Source: Fibrobacterota bacterium
Lineage (GTDB): Bacteria; Fibrobacterota; Fibrobacteria; UBA11236
Assembly (NCBI GenBank): GCA_028287505.1
Contig: JAQBPN010000058.1
Location: forward strand, 1-63,405
Direction of reading: 5' to 3'
DNA: 63,405 nucleotides
The notes below the pieces were generated by a model. That model did no database searches and was not told the DNA's origin. It saw only the letters and a program-made list of their open reading frames with translations. Shown here piece after piece: positions 8,166-16,466 of the stretch. How positions within the stretch are numbered: the stretch's first letter is position 1; each line of letters opens with the position of its first letter. Both the position numbers and the translations under genes were made by a program.

Positions 8166-9815
8166 TTACCGTACCACCGGAAGTATATACAGGCCCGGCG
8201 CGAGGCGGATGCGCGCCGGATCGCCGGCGTCCGGGGGAAACAGGGCCCGCCCCAAGGGATTGCGAAGCCGGGATCCCTCCCCGCGGCCGATCCCCAAGCC
8301 TTGCGCCGGCCTCAGCAACCGGTAGTCCCCGCCCGCCCGGGCCCTTCCCCGCCGCGCTTGCAAGGAGGAAGCGGTTTCGGTGGTGAAGCGGATGACGGTG
8401 TCGCGGGGCGAGGGGGTTCCGCCCCAATCCCGCAGACGTCCGGCCGGCAGGAAGATTTCGTAGTCCGCCCGCGGCTCGAAAGGCCGGTCCGGGGTGAAAT
8501 TGACGATGGCTTCCAGGACCGAGAGCTTGCCGGGAAGCGGCGCTCCCCCCGCGGGCCTGACCACCACGCTGTTGGAATCGACGCTGGCGAACTCGATGTT
8601 GTCCGTGAAGGAAAGCCCCACGCGCGAGGTAACGGGGATGTTAACCGCTTCGTCGACCGGCTGGGACCAGTTGACCACCGGGCCCAGGGTATCCGGGCCC
8701 GCCTGGTGGGGCGCCAGGGAGCCCTCGGAAGTCGGGCCGTCGTCGTCGCCCACGAAGACCAGGTTGCCGATGGGCATGGCCCAATCGTTGTCGCCGTTCA
8801 CGTGGAAGCGTCCGACCTGGGTGGGATTGTATCCGCGCACGTCGTACTTGATGTACCAATCCGACATGCCCGCGTGGACGTAACCGTCCTGGTACATTCC
8901 GTATCCGCCATGATCCGCCCAGGCGGTATCCTGGCCGCGCTTGTTCACCTCGAAGCTGGAGGATATCTCGAACGCCAACAGGCGCCCCTGCGCCCCCAGC
9001 CCATAGATGCGGTTTCCGTTCATGAATGCGGTATAGCTGCCCTCGTGGGTGGCGCAGGAATAACGATCGATGATTTGCGGATCCGCCGGATCCGAGATGT
9101 CGAAGGTGGTGATGGCGCAGGATTCGTAGGCGAACTCCATGGTGGTCGCCACCAGGAGATTGCCGACGGCGAACATGGGGCCGGCCAAGCGTCCGTTGAG
9201 GGCGCTGTTGGGGACGTTCTTCACCAGGTGCGGGGCCCTGGGATCCCGGGCGTCCACGACGTAGAGGCCGCCGTCCATGCCCCCGCAGTAGATGTAAGGC
9301 GGCTGCCAGAAGGCGGAGATGATGCCGTTGTAGATGGCCTTGCCGCCCCCATGGGCAAGGTCCGCCGACCCGTAGCGGTGCGGGGCCTGGATGTCGGTGA
9401 AGTCCCAGATCTCCACGCCTTCGTGGGACGGAATGGCCGCCAGGTCCCGCCCGTAGCCGCGCGCGAAGGAGAAATTCTGGATCTCGCGCAGGCGCTTGCT
9501 TTCCTCGTCGTACTTCTGGGCGACGAGCTTGGGCTTGCGCGGGTCCGAGACGTCCCAGAACTGGAAGCCGGCGCTGTCCTCGTCCACGTCGATCCCCAGC
9601 AGCAGGTAACCGCGGTAGAACGCTCCGTTGCCCCAGCTCGTGCCTTCGGGGGAATGGAAGGTGGAGAGGGCCTTGAAAAGCTCGCTGGAATCGTAGCGCT
9701 CGCGGGGGATGCCCGGGCCGTCGCCGAGCGCCCGGGCTCGGACGGCGGGCGGAATGAGCAGCATGGCCAGCACGGACAGGAACCGGATACGGGCGGATCG
9801 AACCGTTTTCATCAT
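8166..9815 (-). CDS. Secreted LVIVD-repeat protein with SbsA-type Ig-like domain
   Basis: 549 residues with an N-terminal signal peptide (MMKTVRSARIRFLSVLAMLL, cleavage after RARA). The body consists of LVIVD-type propeller repeats (FQFWDVSDPRKPKLVAQ; VEIWDFTDIQAPH; LYVVDARDPRAPHLV; ITTFDISDPADPQII). About 400-490 is a Big_5/SbsA Ig-like domain (VDEAVNIPVTSRVGLSFTDN ... PRADYEIFLPAG). The extreme C-terminus (GLYILPVVR) may be a remnant of a sorting tail. Start is one of two adjacent ATGs (9815 or 9812) after GGGGTTG. It is first gene of an operon with the dihaem cytochrome, 5 bases downstream. Likely a surface-exposed partner of that redox protein (inference). Confidence 0.82.
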   Translation of the reverse strand: MMKTVRSARIRFLSVLAMLLIPPAVRARALGDGPGIPRERYDSSELFKALSTFHSPEGTSWGNGAFYRGYLLLGIDVDEDSAGFQFWDVSDPRKPKLVAQKYDEESKRLREIQNFSFARGYGRDLAAIPSHEGVEIWDFTDIQAPHRYGSADLAHGGGKAIYNGIISAFWQPPYIYCGGMDGGLYVVDARDPRAPHLVKNVPNSALNGRLAGPMFAVGNLLVATTMEFAYESCAITTFDISDPADPQIIDRYSCATHEGSYTAFMNGNRIYGLGAQGRLLAFEISSSFEVNKRGQDTAWADHGGYGMYQDGYVHAGMSDWYIKYDVRGYNPTQVGRFHVNGDNDWAMPIGNLVFVGDDDGPTSEGSLAPHQAGPDTLGPVVNWSQPVDEAVNIPVTSRVGLSFTDNIEFASVDSNSVVVRPAGGAPLPGKLSVLEAIVNFTPDRPFEPRADYEIFLPAGRLRDWGGTPSPRDTVIRFTTETASSLQARRGRARAGGDYRLLRPAQGLGIGRGEGSRLRNPLGRALFPPDAGDPARIRLAPGLYILPVVR

Positions 9816-10089
9816 CGCCAACCCCACTTTGGCTTTGCCGGGCGGTCCGGTCGGGACCCTCCCATGTCGTTCCGCAAGGCGGAACAATTGCTTGATTGCG
9901 CAGTGCGGTCGCCGATTCACCGGGCCCGCTGGGGGAATTATAATCCGGAAGTCCAACATGGGGGCGGGGAATCCGACAGGGCCGCGAGCTTCCGTAGCCT
10001 TCCCGAATACACCGCCCCTTCGCCTGTACAAAGGCGGCAAACCCTTCTACAATTGTCGCTTGGACTCGAGACGCAGGCGGGAGAAGGAA

Positions 10090-11511
10090 ATGGCCGGACA
10101 GGGAAAGACCTCCAAAGTCAAGGGAAACGGGAAAGCGAAGCCCGCGGGCAAGCTGTGGCAAGGCCGTTTCCAGGAGGGCATGGCCTCTTCCATGGAAAGC
10201 CTTTCCATCAGTCTTTCCTTCGATCGGAAACTCTTCCGCGAAGACATCGAAGGCAGCATGGCCCATGCCCACGGGCTGAAAGCAGCGGGCGTGCTCACGG
10301 CCGCCGAACTCGGGAAAATGCTCGCGGGCCTGAAAAAGGTGCTGGCGGATCTGGAAGCCGGCATGGATCTCTTCCAACCCGGCGATGAAGACATCCACAT
10401 GGCCGTGGAACGGATCCTGAGCGAGCGCATCGGCGCCTTGGGAAAAAAGCTGCATACCGGCCGCAGCCGCAACGATCAGGTGGCGACGGATCTCAAACTG
10501 TACGTGCGCAGACAGGCCGAATCCCTGGAAGCGGCCGTGACGGCCCTGCAGACCGCCATCTACCGGAAAGCCGTGCAATACCGGACCGCCCTGATGCCGG
10601 GCTATACCCATGTGCAGCAGGCCCAGCCCGTATACATCGGCCATTACCTGCTTTCCTTTTTCTGGGCGCTGGAGCGGGACAAGGCGCGCCTGCGCAATGC
10701 GAGCGCGTCCGCCGGGCAAATGCCTCTCGGCTCCGGCGCGCTGGCCGGCTCCGCCTTTCCATACAAGCGGGAACTGGTGGCCGCGAGGCTCGGCTTTCCG
10801 GAGCTTTCGCCCAACAGCATCGACGCCACCGCCCACCGGGACTGGGCCCTGGAATTCCTGGGGGCCGGCGCCATCCTGGGCGCGCTGCTCAGCAACTATG
10901 CCGAGGATTTCGTGCTCTGGTCCACCCAGGAATTCGCCTACATCGAACTGGGCGAGGCCTACACGTCCGGATCCAGCATGATGCCCCAGAAGAAGAATCC
11001 GGACTCCATGGAATTGATCCGCGGGAAATCCGGACGCCTGCTCGGCAATTTCACCCGCCTGTTCACGGTGATGAAGGGATTGCCGCATGCCTACGATCGC
11101 GATTTGCAGGAAGACAAAGAGCCCGTTTTCGATACCGTGGAGACCCTGCAGGTGTGCCTCACCGTCATGGCGGAAGCGATCGGCTCCCTGAAGTTCCGCA
11201 CGGAGGAGATCGAGCGCAAAATGCATCCGGGTATGTTGGCCACCGATTTGGCGGATTACCTGGTGGACAAGGGAGTACCGTTCCGGGACGCCCACCACAT
11301 CGTAGGGCGCATGATCGGCAAGGCCGAGGAACGGAAGGTATCCTTCCTGGACTTGCCGGAAGCCGATTGGTCCGAAATCCCCGAAGGCAAAGCGTTCAGG
11401 AAGAAGCTGACGTTCGCATATTCCGCGGAGAGGCGGAATATCCAGGGCGGCACGGGCAGCGGGTCGGTGAAGGCCCAGTTGGCCCAGGCAAAGCGCATCC
11501 TGGGCGTTTGA
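10090..11511 (+). CDS. argH: Argininosuccinate lyase
   Basis: 473 residues. It cleaves argininosuccinate to arginine and fumarate, the last step of arginine synthesis, in the cytoplasm. Seen: LWQGRF near the start, TGRSRNDQVATD (about 123-134), GYTHVQQAQP (catalytic His about 174) and the superfamily signature GSSMMPQKKNP (about 294-304). Length fits the family apart from a Lys/Gly-rich N-terminal extension of about 20 residues (GKTSKVKGNGKAKPAGK). Start ATG at 10090 has AGAAGGA upstream. No other arginine gene is nearby. The upstream operon is divergent. Confidence 0.97.
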   Translation: MAGQGKTSKVKGNGKAKPAGKLWQGRFQEGMASSMESLSISLSFDRKLFREDIEGSMAHAHGLKAAGVLTAAELGKMLAGLKKVLADLEAGMDLFQPGDEDIHMAVERILSERIGALGKKLHTGRSRNDQVATDLKLYVRRQAESLEAAVTALQTAIYRKAVQYRTALMPGYTHVQQAQPVYIGHYLLSFFWALERDKARLRNASASAGQMPLGSGALAGSAFPYKRELVAARLGFPELSPNSIDATAHRDWALEFLGAGAILGALLSNYAEDFVLWSTQEFAYIELGEAYTSGSSMMPQKKNPDSMELIRGKSGRLLGNFTRLFTVMKGLPHAYDRDLQEDKEPVFDTVETLQVCLTVMAEAIGSLKFRTEEIERKMHPGMLATDLADYLVDKGVPFRDAHHIVGRMIGKAEERKVSFLDLPEADWSEIPEGKAFRKKLTFAYSAERRNIQGGTGSGSVKAQLAQAKRILGV

Positions 11512-11614
11512 CCCGGTTTTCCCTTTTCTTGCCCCGTTTTTCCGCCGGCCTGCCTCCTTCCATTCTTAATCGGCTTTATGATATATTGGGAACGGGACTC
11601 CGGTTTTACAGGCA

Positions 11615-13057
11615 ATGCACGACGATACTTCCGCTACTCACCCTTCCAAAGCTTTGCCTGTCCGGGAAACGCCCGGATTCGGCGCCGAGCCGCAGCCCAT
11701 CGTCACGGATGCCCCGCAGACCAAACTCGGCGGCATCTATGTAGGCCCGCCCCTCATCCGCGGCGCGCTCCTGAACAGTTTTTGGGACGGGATCATGGCC
11801 AACGGCATGACCGCGTTGAACGATACCTTCGGCATCGCCGCGGCCATCGCCTTGCGCGCGTCTTCGATGGGAATCGCCCTGCTCAGTTCCCTGCCCATGC
11901 TGCTGGGATCGCTCGCCCAGTTTTTCCTTCCCGCCTGGGCCGATCCCAAAAAAGGCCGCAAGCATTACGTGCTGTGGGGCGTGCGCGCGCAGATTCTGTT
12001 CCTGTTCCTGGCGGGATTCGCGGGATGGGTTCCCGGCCGGTTCGCGCCCATGGCCTACATCGCGCTTTTCGTGTCCGCTTCCGTGAGCGCCAACCTCACC
12101 GGCCCATACTGGGTGGCCTGGATGGGCGACCTCATTCCCGGCACGGCGCGCGGCCGTCACTTCGCCTGGCGGAGCGTGTTCTTCTCCTGGAGCTATCTGT
12201 CCTGCTCGCTCACCGCCGGCATGATCTCCCGCCATTATGACGCCCATAACGCTCCCTGGGTGCTTTTCGCATGCGTGTTCGCAGCGGCGGCATCCCTGCG
12301 CGGCGTCTCCTTCGTCTTCATGGCGCGCCAATACGAGCCGGTTTCCTCGCTGGCCCTCGAAGCCTTTTCACCGCTCGGCTTCCGCCCCGGGCGGGATTTT
12401 CTGATCTATTGCGTGGCCACGGGGCTTTACCAGGGGGCGGCTTCCATGTCGGGACCCTTCTTCAGCGTATGGTATCTGCGCGACCTGCATTTCTCGTACC
12501 TGTTCCTTTCCATCTGCCTGTCCACGACGGTTTTCGGATCCATCGCCTTCTCGGGGTTCTGGGGAAGGCTGGCGGACAACCTCGGGACCAGCCGGGTGTT
12601 GTGGATCAGCGGCCTGCTGGTGGCGCTCATTCCGTTTCCCTATGTGTTCTTCCAAAGCAAATGGGTGATCTGGGCCTGCTGCTTCTACAGCGGAGCCACC
12701 TGGGGAGGTTACAACCTCGCCAACTTCAACCATATGCTCAACGCCACCGACTCGCAGCATCGCAGCCACTACATCGCATTCGCTTCGCTGGTGGTGGGCC
12801 TGATCGGATGCGGCTTCTCCCTGATGGGCGGATTCCTGGCCACGCGCCTGCCGGTCTTCTTCGGGTGGCAATTGCAAAGCCTCTTCCTGCTTTCCGGGCT
12901 CCTGCGCCTGGGAATCTTCGCCGCATTCTTCCGCAGCTTCCGGGAATACCGGAACTCGCTCCCGAAAGCCTCCCTGAGCATCTATATGGAGCTCCCGGGC
13001 TTCCGCATGGGCGCCGGTCTCATCCGCACGGTTTTCCGGGGCTTCCGGAGCGTCTGA
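11615..13057 (+). CDS. Major facilitator superfamily transporter
   Basis: 480 residues with about 12 predicted hydrophobic helices and a roughly 40-residue cytoplasmic N-terminal tail. Between the two halves is the segment FMARQYEPVSSLALEAFSPL. It contains WVAWMGDLIPGTARGRHFAWR, the loop after helix 4 commonly seen in a poorly characterised MFS group. The helices VFFSWSYLSCSLTAGM and GWQLQSLFLLSGLLRLGIF are typical. Substrate unknown; an exporter or sugar/peptide permease is equally possible. Start ATG at 11615 with AGG 4 bases upstream. A TATATT hexamer at 11582-11587 may be its -10. It sits between argH and the aminotransferase in the same direction, but gaps over 100 bases suggest separate promoters. 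Confidence 0.85.
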   Translation: MHDDTSATHPSKALPVRETPGFGAEPQPIVTDAPQTKLGGIYVGPPLIRGALLNSFWDGIMANGMTALNDTFGIAAAIALRASSMGIALLSSLPMLLGSLAQFFLPAWADPKKGRKHYVLWGVRAQILFLFLAGFAGWVPGRFAPMAYIALFVSASVSANLTGPYWVAWMGDLIPGTARGRHFAWRSVFFSWSYLSCSLTAGMISRHYDAHNAPWVLFACVFAAAASLRGVSFVFMARQYEPVSSLALEAFSPLGFRPGRDFLIYCVATGLYQGAASMSGPFFSVWYLRDLHFSYLFLSICLSTTVFGSIAFSGFWGRLADNLGTSRVLWISGLLVALIPFPYVFFQSKWVIWACCFYSGATWGGYNLANFNHMLNATDSQHRSHYIAFASLVVGLIGCGFSLMGGFLATRLPVFFGWQLQSLFLLSGLLRLGIFAAFFRSFREYRNSLPKASLSIYMELPGFRMGAGLIRTVFRGFRSV

Positions 13058-13178
13058 ACGGAAAAGGAGCCCCAGCCTTGCCCTCCAAGCCGCTGGGACG
13101 GGAGATGCCGCCGGGCCGGTTTCCTAAATCCCCCGCATTAAAGTAAATTTCCCCCTGGTCCAATCACGAGGAAGCGCA

Positions 13179-14486
13179 ATGGAACTCGATCCGCAAGCAA
13201 TCAAATTGAACGATGCCATCAAGGGCGCCAACCCCGCGCTGCTGGACATGCTCTCCGCCAAAGGCAAAGCCATCTTCTTCCCCAAGCTCGGCATCCTGGC
13301 CCAGTCCGCGGAAGCGAACGGCAAGGAGATCAACGCCACCATCGGCATCGCCCTGGAAGACGACGGCTCCCCCGTGGCCCTGGCCAGCATTTCCAAGAAC
13401 CTGAACCTTCCCGCCGCGGACGCCTATCCCTACGCGCCCAGCCCCGGCCGCGCGGACATCCGCAAATTGTGGAAGGAAATGGTGCTGCGCAAGAACCCGG
13501 GCCTGGCGGGCAAGACCCTCAGCCAGCCGGTGGTGACGGCCGCCTTGACCCACGGTCTGAGCATGGCCGGTTATTTGTTTTGCGACGAAGGCGACACCAT
13601 CATCCTTCCCGATCTGTTCTGGGAGAATTACGGCCTCATCTTCACCCACGCCTTCGGCGCGGGCCTGGACACCTTCCCCACCTACACGGAAGCCGGCGGC
13701 TTCAACGTGGAAGGCCTGCGCGCCAAGTTGCGCGCCCCGGCCGTACGCGGCAAGAAAATCGTGCTGTTGAACTTCCCCAACAACCCTTCCGGCTACACGC
13801 CGCTTCCGGGCGAAGTGAAGGAAATCGTCGCGGCCATCTCCGAGTCCGCCCACCGGGGCGACAAGGTGGTGGTGCTCATCGACGATGCCTATTTCGGCCT
13901 GGTGTTCGAGGACGGCGTCTACGCCCAATCCATCTTCTGCGAACTCTGCGACCTGCACCCCAACATACTGGCGGTCAAGATCGACGGCGCCACCAAGGAG
14001 GACTATGTGTGGGGATTCCGGGTGGGCTTCCTCACCTACGGCATCAAGGGCGGCACTCCCGCGCTTTACGAGGCGCTGGAAGCGAAGACGGGCGGCGCCA
14101 TCCGGGGCAACATCTCCAATACCTCGAATCCGGCCCAGTCGCTGCTTGTCCGATCCTGGTCCGCGGGAGAGTACGCGGCGGAAAAGAAGCAGAAGTTCGA
14201 ACTGCTCAAGCGCCGCTATGACGAAGTAAAGCGCATCCTGGCCGCGCATCCGGAGTACCGTGAGCAGTTCACCCCGCTCCCCTTCAACTCCGGCTATTTC
14301 ATGTGCATCCGCACCCTGAAGGCGGATTCGGAAAAGCTGCGCCAGAAGTTGCTGACGGATTACTCCACCGGCACCATCAACTTCGGCGGTGTGCTGCGCC
14401 TGGCCTTTTCAGCCACGCCCACGGCCAAGCTGGCCAAGCTTTTCGACAATATTTTCAAAGCTTCGAAAGAACTTTCAGGGACTTGA
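13179..14486 (+). CDS. PLP-dependent aminotransferase (class I/II, fold type I)
   Basis: 435 residues. Landmarks: YPYAPSPGRADIRKLW near 85-100, LNFPNNPSGYTPL (about 203-215, carboxylate/PLP contacts), VVLIDDAYFGLVF (Asp-Ala-Tyr contacting the PLP ring) and KIDGATKEDYVWGFRVGF, where the Lys of ATKE should be the Schiff-base Lys and the following Arg binds the substrate carboxylate. Length matches family I aminotransferases. The pattern IDGATKED...WGFRVGF points to a poorly studied subgroup. Start ATG at 13179 with GAGGAA upstream. Donor and acceptor unknown. Downstream lies the large inverted repeat at 14524-14675. Confidence 0.92.
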   Translation: MELDPQAIKLNDAIKGANPALLDMLSAKGKAIFFPKLGILAQSAEANGKEINATIGIALEDDGSPVALASISKNLNLPAADAYPYAPSPGRADIRKLWKEMVLRKNPGLAGKTLSQPVVTAALTHGLSMAGYLFCDEGDTIILPDLFWENYGLIFTHAFGAGLDTFPTYTEAGGFNVEGLRAKLRAPAVRGKKIVLLNFPNNPSGYTPLPGEVKEIVAAISESAHRGDKVVVLIDDAYFGLVFEDGVYAQSIFCELCDLHPNILAVKIDGATKEDYVWGFRVGFLTYGIKGGTPALYEALEAKTGGAIRGNISNTSNPAQSLLVRSWSAGEYAAEKKQKFELLKRRYDEVKRILAAHPEYREQFTPLPFNSGYFMCIRTLKADSEKLRQKLLTDYSTGTINFGGVLRLAFSATPTAKLAKLFDNIFKASKELSGT

Positions 14487-14523
14487 CCGCTCGAAGTCAA
14501 ACCTAAAAAACCCTTCAAGATCA

Positions 14524-14675
14524 TGACTTCGTCGCGCATTGGCGAGGGAACAGGCAGGGTATCGTAACGCAGAAACGACCCCGCCCGCCAAGCCGCCCGA
14601 GGAACGATACCGGGGTACCGTGACGAGGGCAATAACGCGGGCGGGCTGTGCCCTCGTCAATGCGCGGCGAAGTCA
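14524..14675 (+). ncRNA. Long inverted repeat with nested pseudoknot-like pairing (candidate structured RNA)
   Basis: The outer arms 14524-14553 and 14646-14675 pair over 30 positions with one A/G mismatch. Two other non-Watson-Crick positions are G-U wobbles if the plus strand is transcribed, but A/C mismatches on the minus strand, so the RNA fold is favoured on plus. Inside, GGTATCGT (14558-14565) pairs with ACGATACC (14604-14611), and CCCGCCCGC (14580-14588) pairs with GCGGGCGGG (14637-14645). The two inner helices interleave as in an H-type pseudoknot, and the second abuts the outer stem. It lies between the aminotransferase (+) and the SnoaL-like gene (-), whose stop codon overlaps the right arm. 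Alternatives: a palindromic mobile element or a convergent terminator. Strand and transcription are inferred. Confidence 0.5.
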
Positions 14676-15119
14676 GGCGTGGGCTTCTGCGCCCACACTT
14701 ATCTGCTTCAACAAACCCTCGATGCCTCCTCCCTCGACGGGAGTTATCTCGATGCGGGAAAGCTTCTCCCCGGTAACGGTCGCCTTCATGGGTTCCTCGA
14801 CCGGTTTCAGCTTGACTCCCGAAGCGGGATAGACGGACATTCCGAAATCGGAGAGATCCAAGGTCGCCGTGTGCGTGCCGGTGATATGCATCAACCCGGT
14901 AACGGTGTCTCCGCTTTCCTTGACGTCCGTCATATCGAAGGTCCAATCCGGAATCGCTCTCACCAGAGCCCGGCAGAATCCGACAAAATCCTTTTTCATC
15001 AGCGGCTCGGGTGTAGGGCCGATCAATCGAAAATCCTCGCTAAGCAGGTCTTCCAGTCTTTCGAAATCCGCCTTTTCCATTGAGGCAAAGGCATCATTCA
15101 CTATTTGCAGCGATTTCAT
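14673..15119 (-). CDS. SnoaL-like / NTF2-fold protein
   Basis: 148 residues, cytoplasmic. It starts with a helix-rich part (MKSLQIVNDAFASMEKADFERLEDLL), followed by the NTF2-like cone pattern DFRLIGPTPEPLMKKDFVGF, ALVRAIPDWTFDM and GDTVTGLMHITGTHTATLDL. This matches SnoaL-like polyketide cyclase/ester-cyclase relatives, many of which lack a known substrate. Start ATG at 15119 has AAGGAGG upstream, a strong site. Two 11-base direct repeats (CGATCGGAGAA) lie just upstream in its promoter region. No biosynthetic neighbours indicate a substrate. Confidence 0.8.
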   Translation of the reverse strand: MKSLQIVNDAFASMEKADFERLEDLLSEDFRLIGPTPEPLMKKDFVGFCRALVRAIPDWTFDMTDVKESGDTVTGLMHITGTHTATLDLSDFGMSVYPASGVKLKPVEEPMKATVTGEKLSRIEITPVEGGGIEGLLKQISVGAEAHA

Positions 15120-15139
15120 GGGATTTTCCTCCTTTCATG

Positions 15140-15164
15140 CGATCGGAGAAATACGATCGGAGAA
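15140..15164. repeat. Tandem direct repeat CGATCGGAGAA (two copies)
   Basis: Exact 11-base copies at 15140-15150 and 15154-15164, a 14-base period, 20 bases upstream of the SnoaL-like start codon on the minus strand. The placement could suit a regulator binding to direct repeats, or it may be simple duplication. Confidence 0.35.
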
Positions 15165-15220
15165 GGCCTACCAATAAAATCCGATATTCATGGGGCCATC
15201 GCCACCATGGACGAAAGCCG

Positions 15221-15240
15221 CCCCGACGCGTTCATCGGGG
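15221..15240 (-). terminator. Weak hairpin after the membrane-protein gene
   Basis: Stem CCCCGA / TCGGGG with an 8-base loop, 14 bases past the stop of the minus-strand gene ending at 15254. On the minus strand it is followed by CGGCTTTCG rather than a clean T-run, so termination would be inefficient at best. Confidence 0.3.
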
Positions 15241-15253
15241 AGCGATTAAGCTT

Positions 15254-16300
15254 TCAGGGAGCCGAGGGGCGGGGAGAAACCAGCGCCAGGTCTTTGGGGA
15301 TTCCGAAGCGGCCGCCCAGGGCCGCCGAGATGCCGCCCAGCAGGAGCGCCACGAAGGTCCATAGCGACGCCTTGGACATGCCGGCCGCCGCGGTCTGGCC
15401 CCATTCCCTGGCCTTTTGTTCCGCCTTCATCCTGGTCTGATCCAGCCGCTGCGCCGACTGCTGCATGGCGCCTTCCCATCGGTTCACGATCTGTTCGGCT
15501 TCCGCCCGGCTCTTTCCCGTGCGCGAAGTGATGACATTGACCGCGGCGTCCCTATCGGCCTGGCTGGCCACGCCTTTTCCCTGGGTCATGATATGCTGCA
15601 TCGTCCGGTTCAGCTCGTCGGAAGCCTGTTGCGGGTTCTCCATCGCGGCCGCCGTTCCCCCTTGTGCGGCTTGGCCGGCCTGTTTCGCCTGGTTCCGCAG
15701 CGCTTCCGGCTGCATCCCCGGCTTGCCGGATTGGCGCAGCATTTCCTCGCCTTCCCGTTTGATCGTTTCCATGGTGACGCCTTGTTGGCGCAGTTCGTCC
15801 TGGATCGCCTCGGCCGCTTGCGGAGCGACCGCGGCGGCGCCCCTGCCCATCATGGAAAGACCCTGTCCGACCATGCTGCCTACGCCCCCCACCAGCCTTC
15901 CGATGGCCGAGCCCAGCAGATAGAAGGAAAACAGGGTGACCAGGCCCCAGGCCAGCACGCCGTGCAGCGCGCCGTCGAATCCCTTGGGAATGCCGGCCAT
16001 GCGCGCGGCCACCCAACCGCCGCAAAACAAGGCGATCAGGCTGCTCACCACCCACCAGACCGCCGCGCCCACGCCCAGGCCCAAAAACGGATTCGCCTCC
16101 TCCGCCGGATTCACCGCCCCCAGGCCGATAGCCATCCCCAGCAGGGCCAGGACCAGGCTTACCATGATCGAAACGATGAAGCCCGCGAACACGGCCCCCC
16201 AGGAAATCCTCCGCAGCGCCGCCGGCAGGGTGGGCAGGGCGCCCGGGGTAAAATCGCGCCGTTCCAATCCGCCCGGATATCCCATCGCTCCGTCCGCCAT
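15254..16300 (-). CDS. Polytopic membrane protein with central Gln/Ala-rich helical region
   Basis: 348 residues. A hydrophobic helix (ISWGAVFAGFIVSIMVSLVL) and further helices at about 75-100, 115-140 and 140-160 are followed by a long soluble helical region rich in Gln, Ala and Glu (about 165-300) and a last membrane helix (LWTFVALLLGGISAALGG). The N-terminal RRISWGAVFAG pattern is seen in uncharacterised bacterial membrane proteins. Start: ATG at 16300 is preferred because GGAGGGT is 8 bases upstream; the ATG at 16306 is too close to it. No function recognised; the amphipathic region could bind membrane or self-assemble. Confidence 0.75.
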   Translation of the reverse strand: MADGAMGYPGGLERRDFTPGALPTLPAALRRISWGAVFAGFIVSIMVSLVLALLGMAIGLGAVNPAEEANPFLGLGVGAAVWWVVSSLIALFCGGWVAARMAGIPKGFDGALHGVLAWGLVTLFSFYLLGSAIGRLVGGVGSMVGQGLSMMGRGAAAVAPQAAEAIQDELRQQGVTMETIKREGEEMLRQSGKPGMQPEALRNQAKQAGQAAQGGTAAAMENPQQASDELNRTMQHIMTQGKGVASQADRDAAVNVITSRTGKSRAEAEQIVNRWEGAMQQSAQRLDQTRMKAEQKAREWGQTAAAGMSKASLWTFVALLLGGISAALGGRFGIPKDLALVSPRPSAP

Positions 16301-16466
16301 ACGCATACCCTCCGAATGTATTTGTGATCATCGTGACCGCACTAAACTATATTCGGCGGCGGAGCGGGTCAAGAACTTCAGGCGTGGCATCCCGGACGGA
16401 ATGTCATGCGGGTGTCAAATCGGCAGCCGGAAATCCGGCCGGGATCAAGACGGGATCAGGTCGGGA

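Noticed and set aside
8641-11298. An 885-codon open frame on the minus strand
   Set aside because: Antisense to argH and out of frame with the LVIVD gene; composition is that of a shadow frame.
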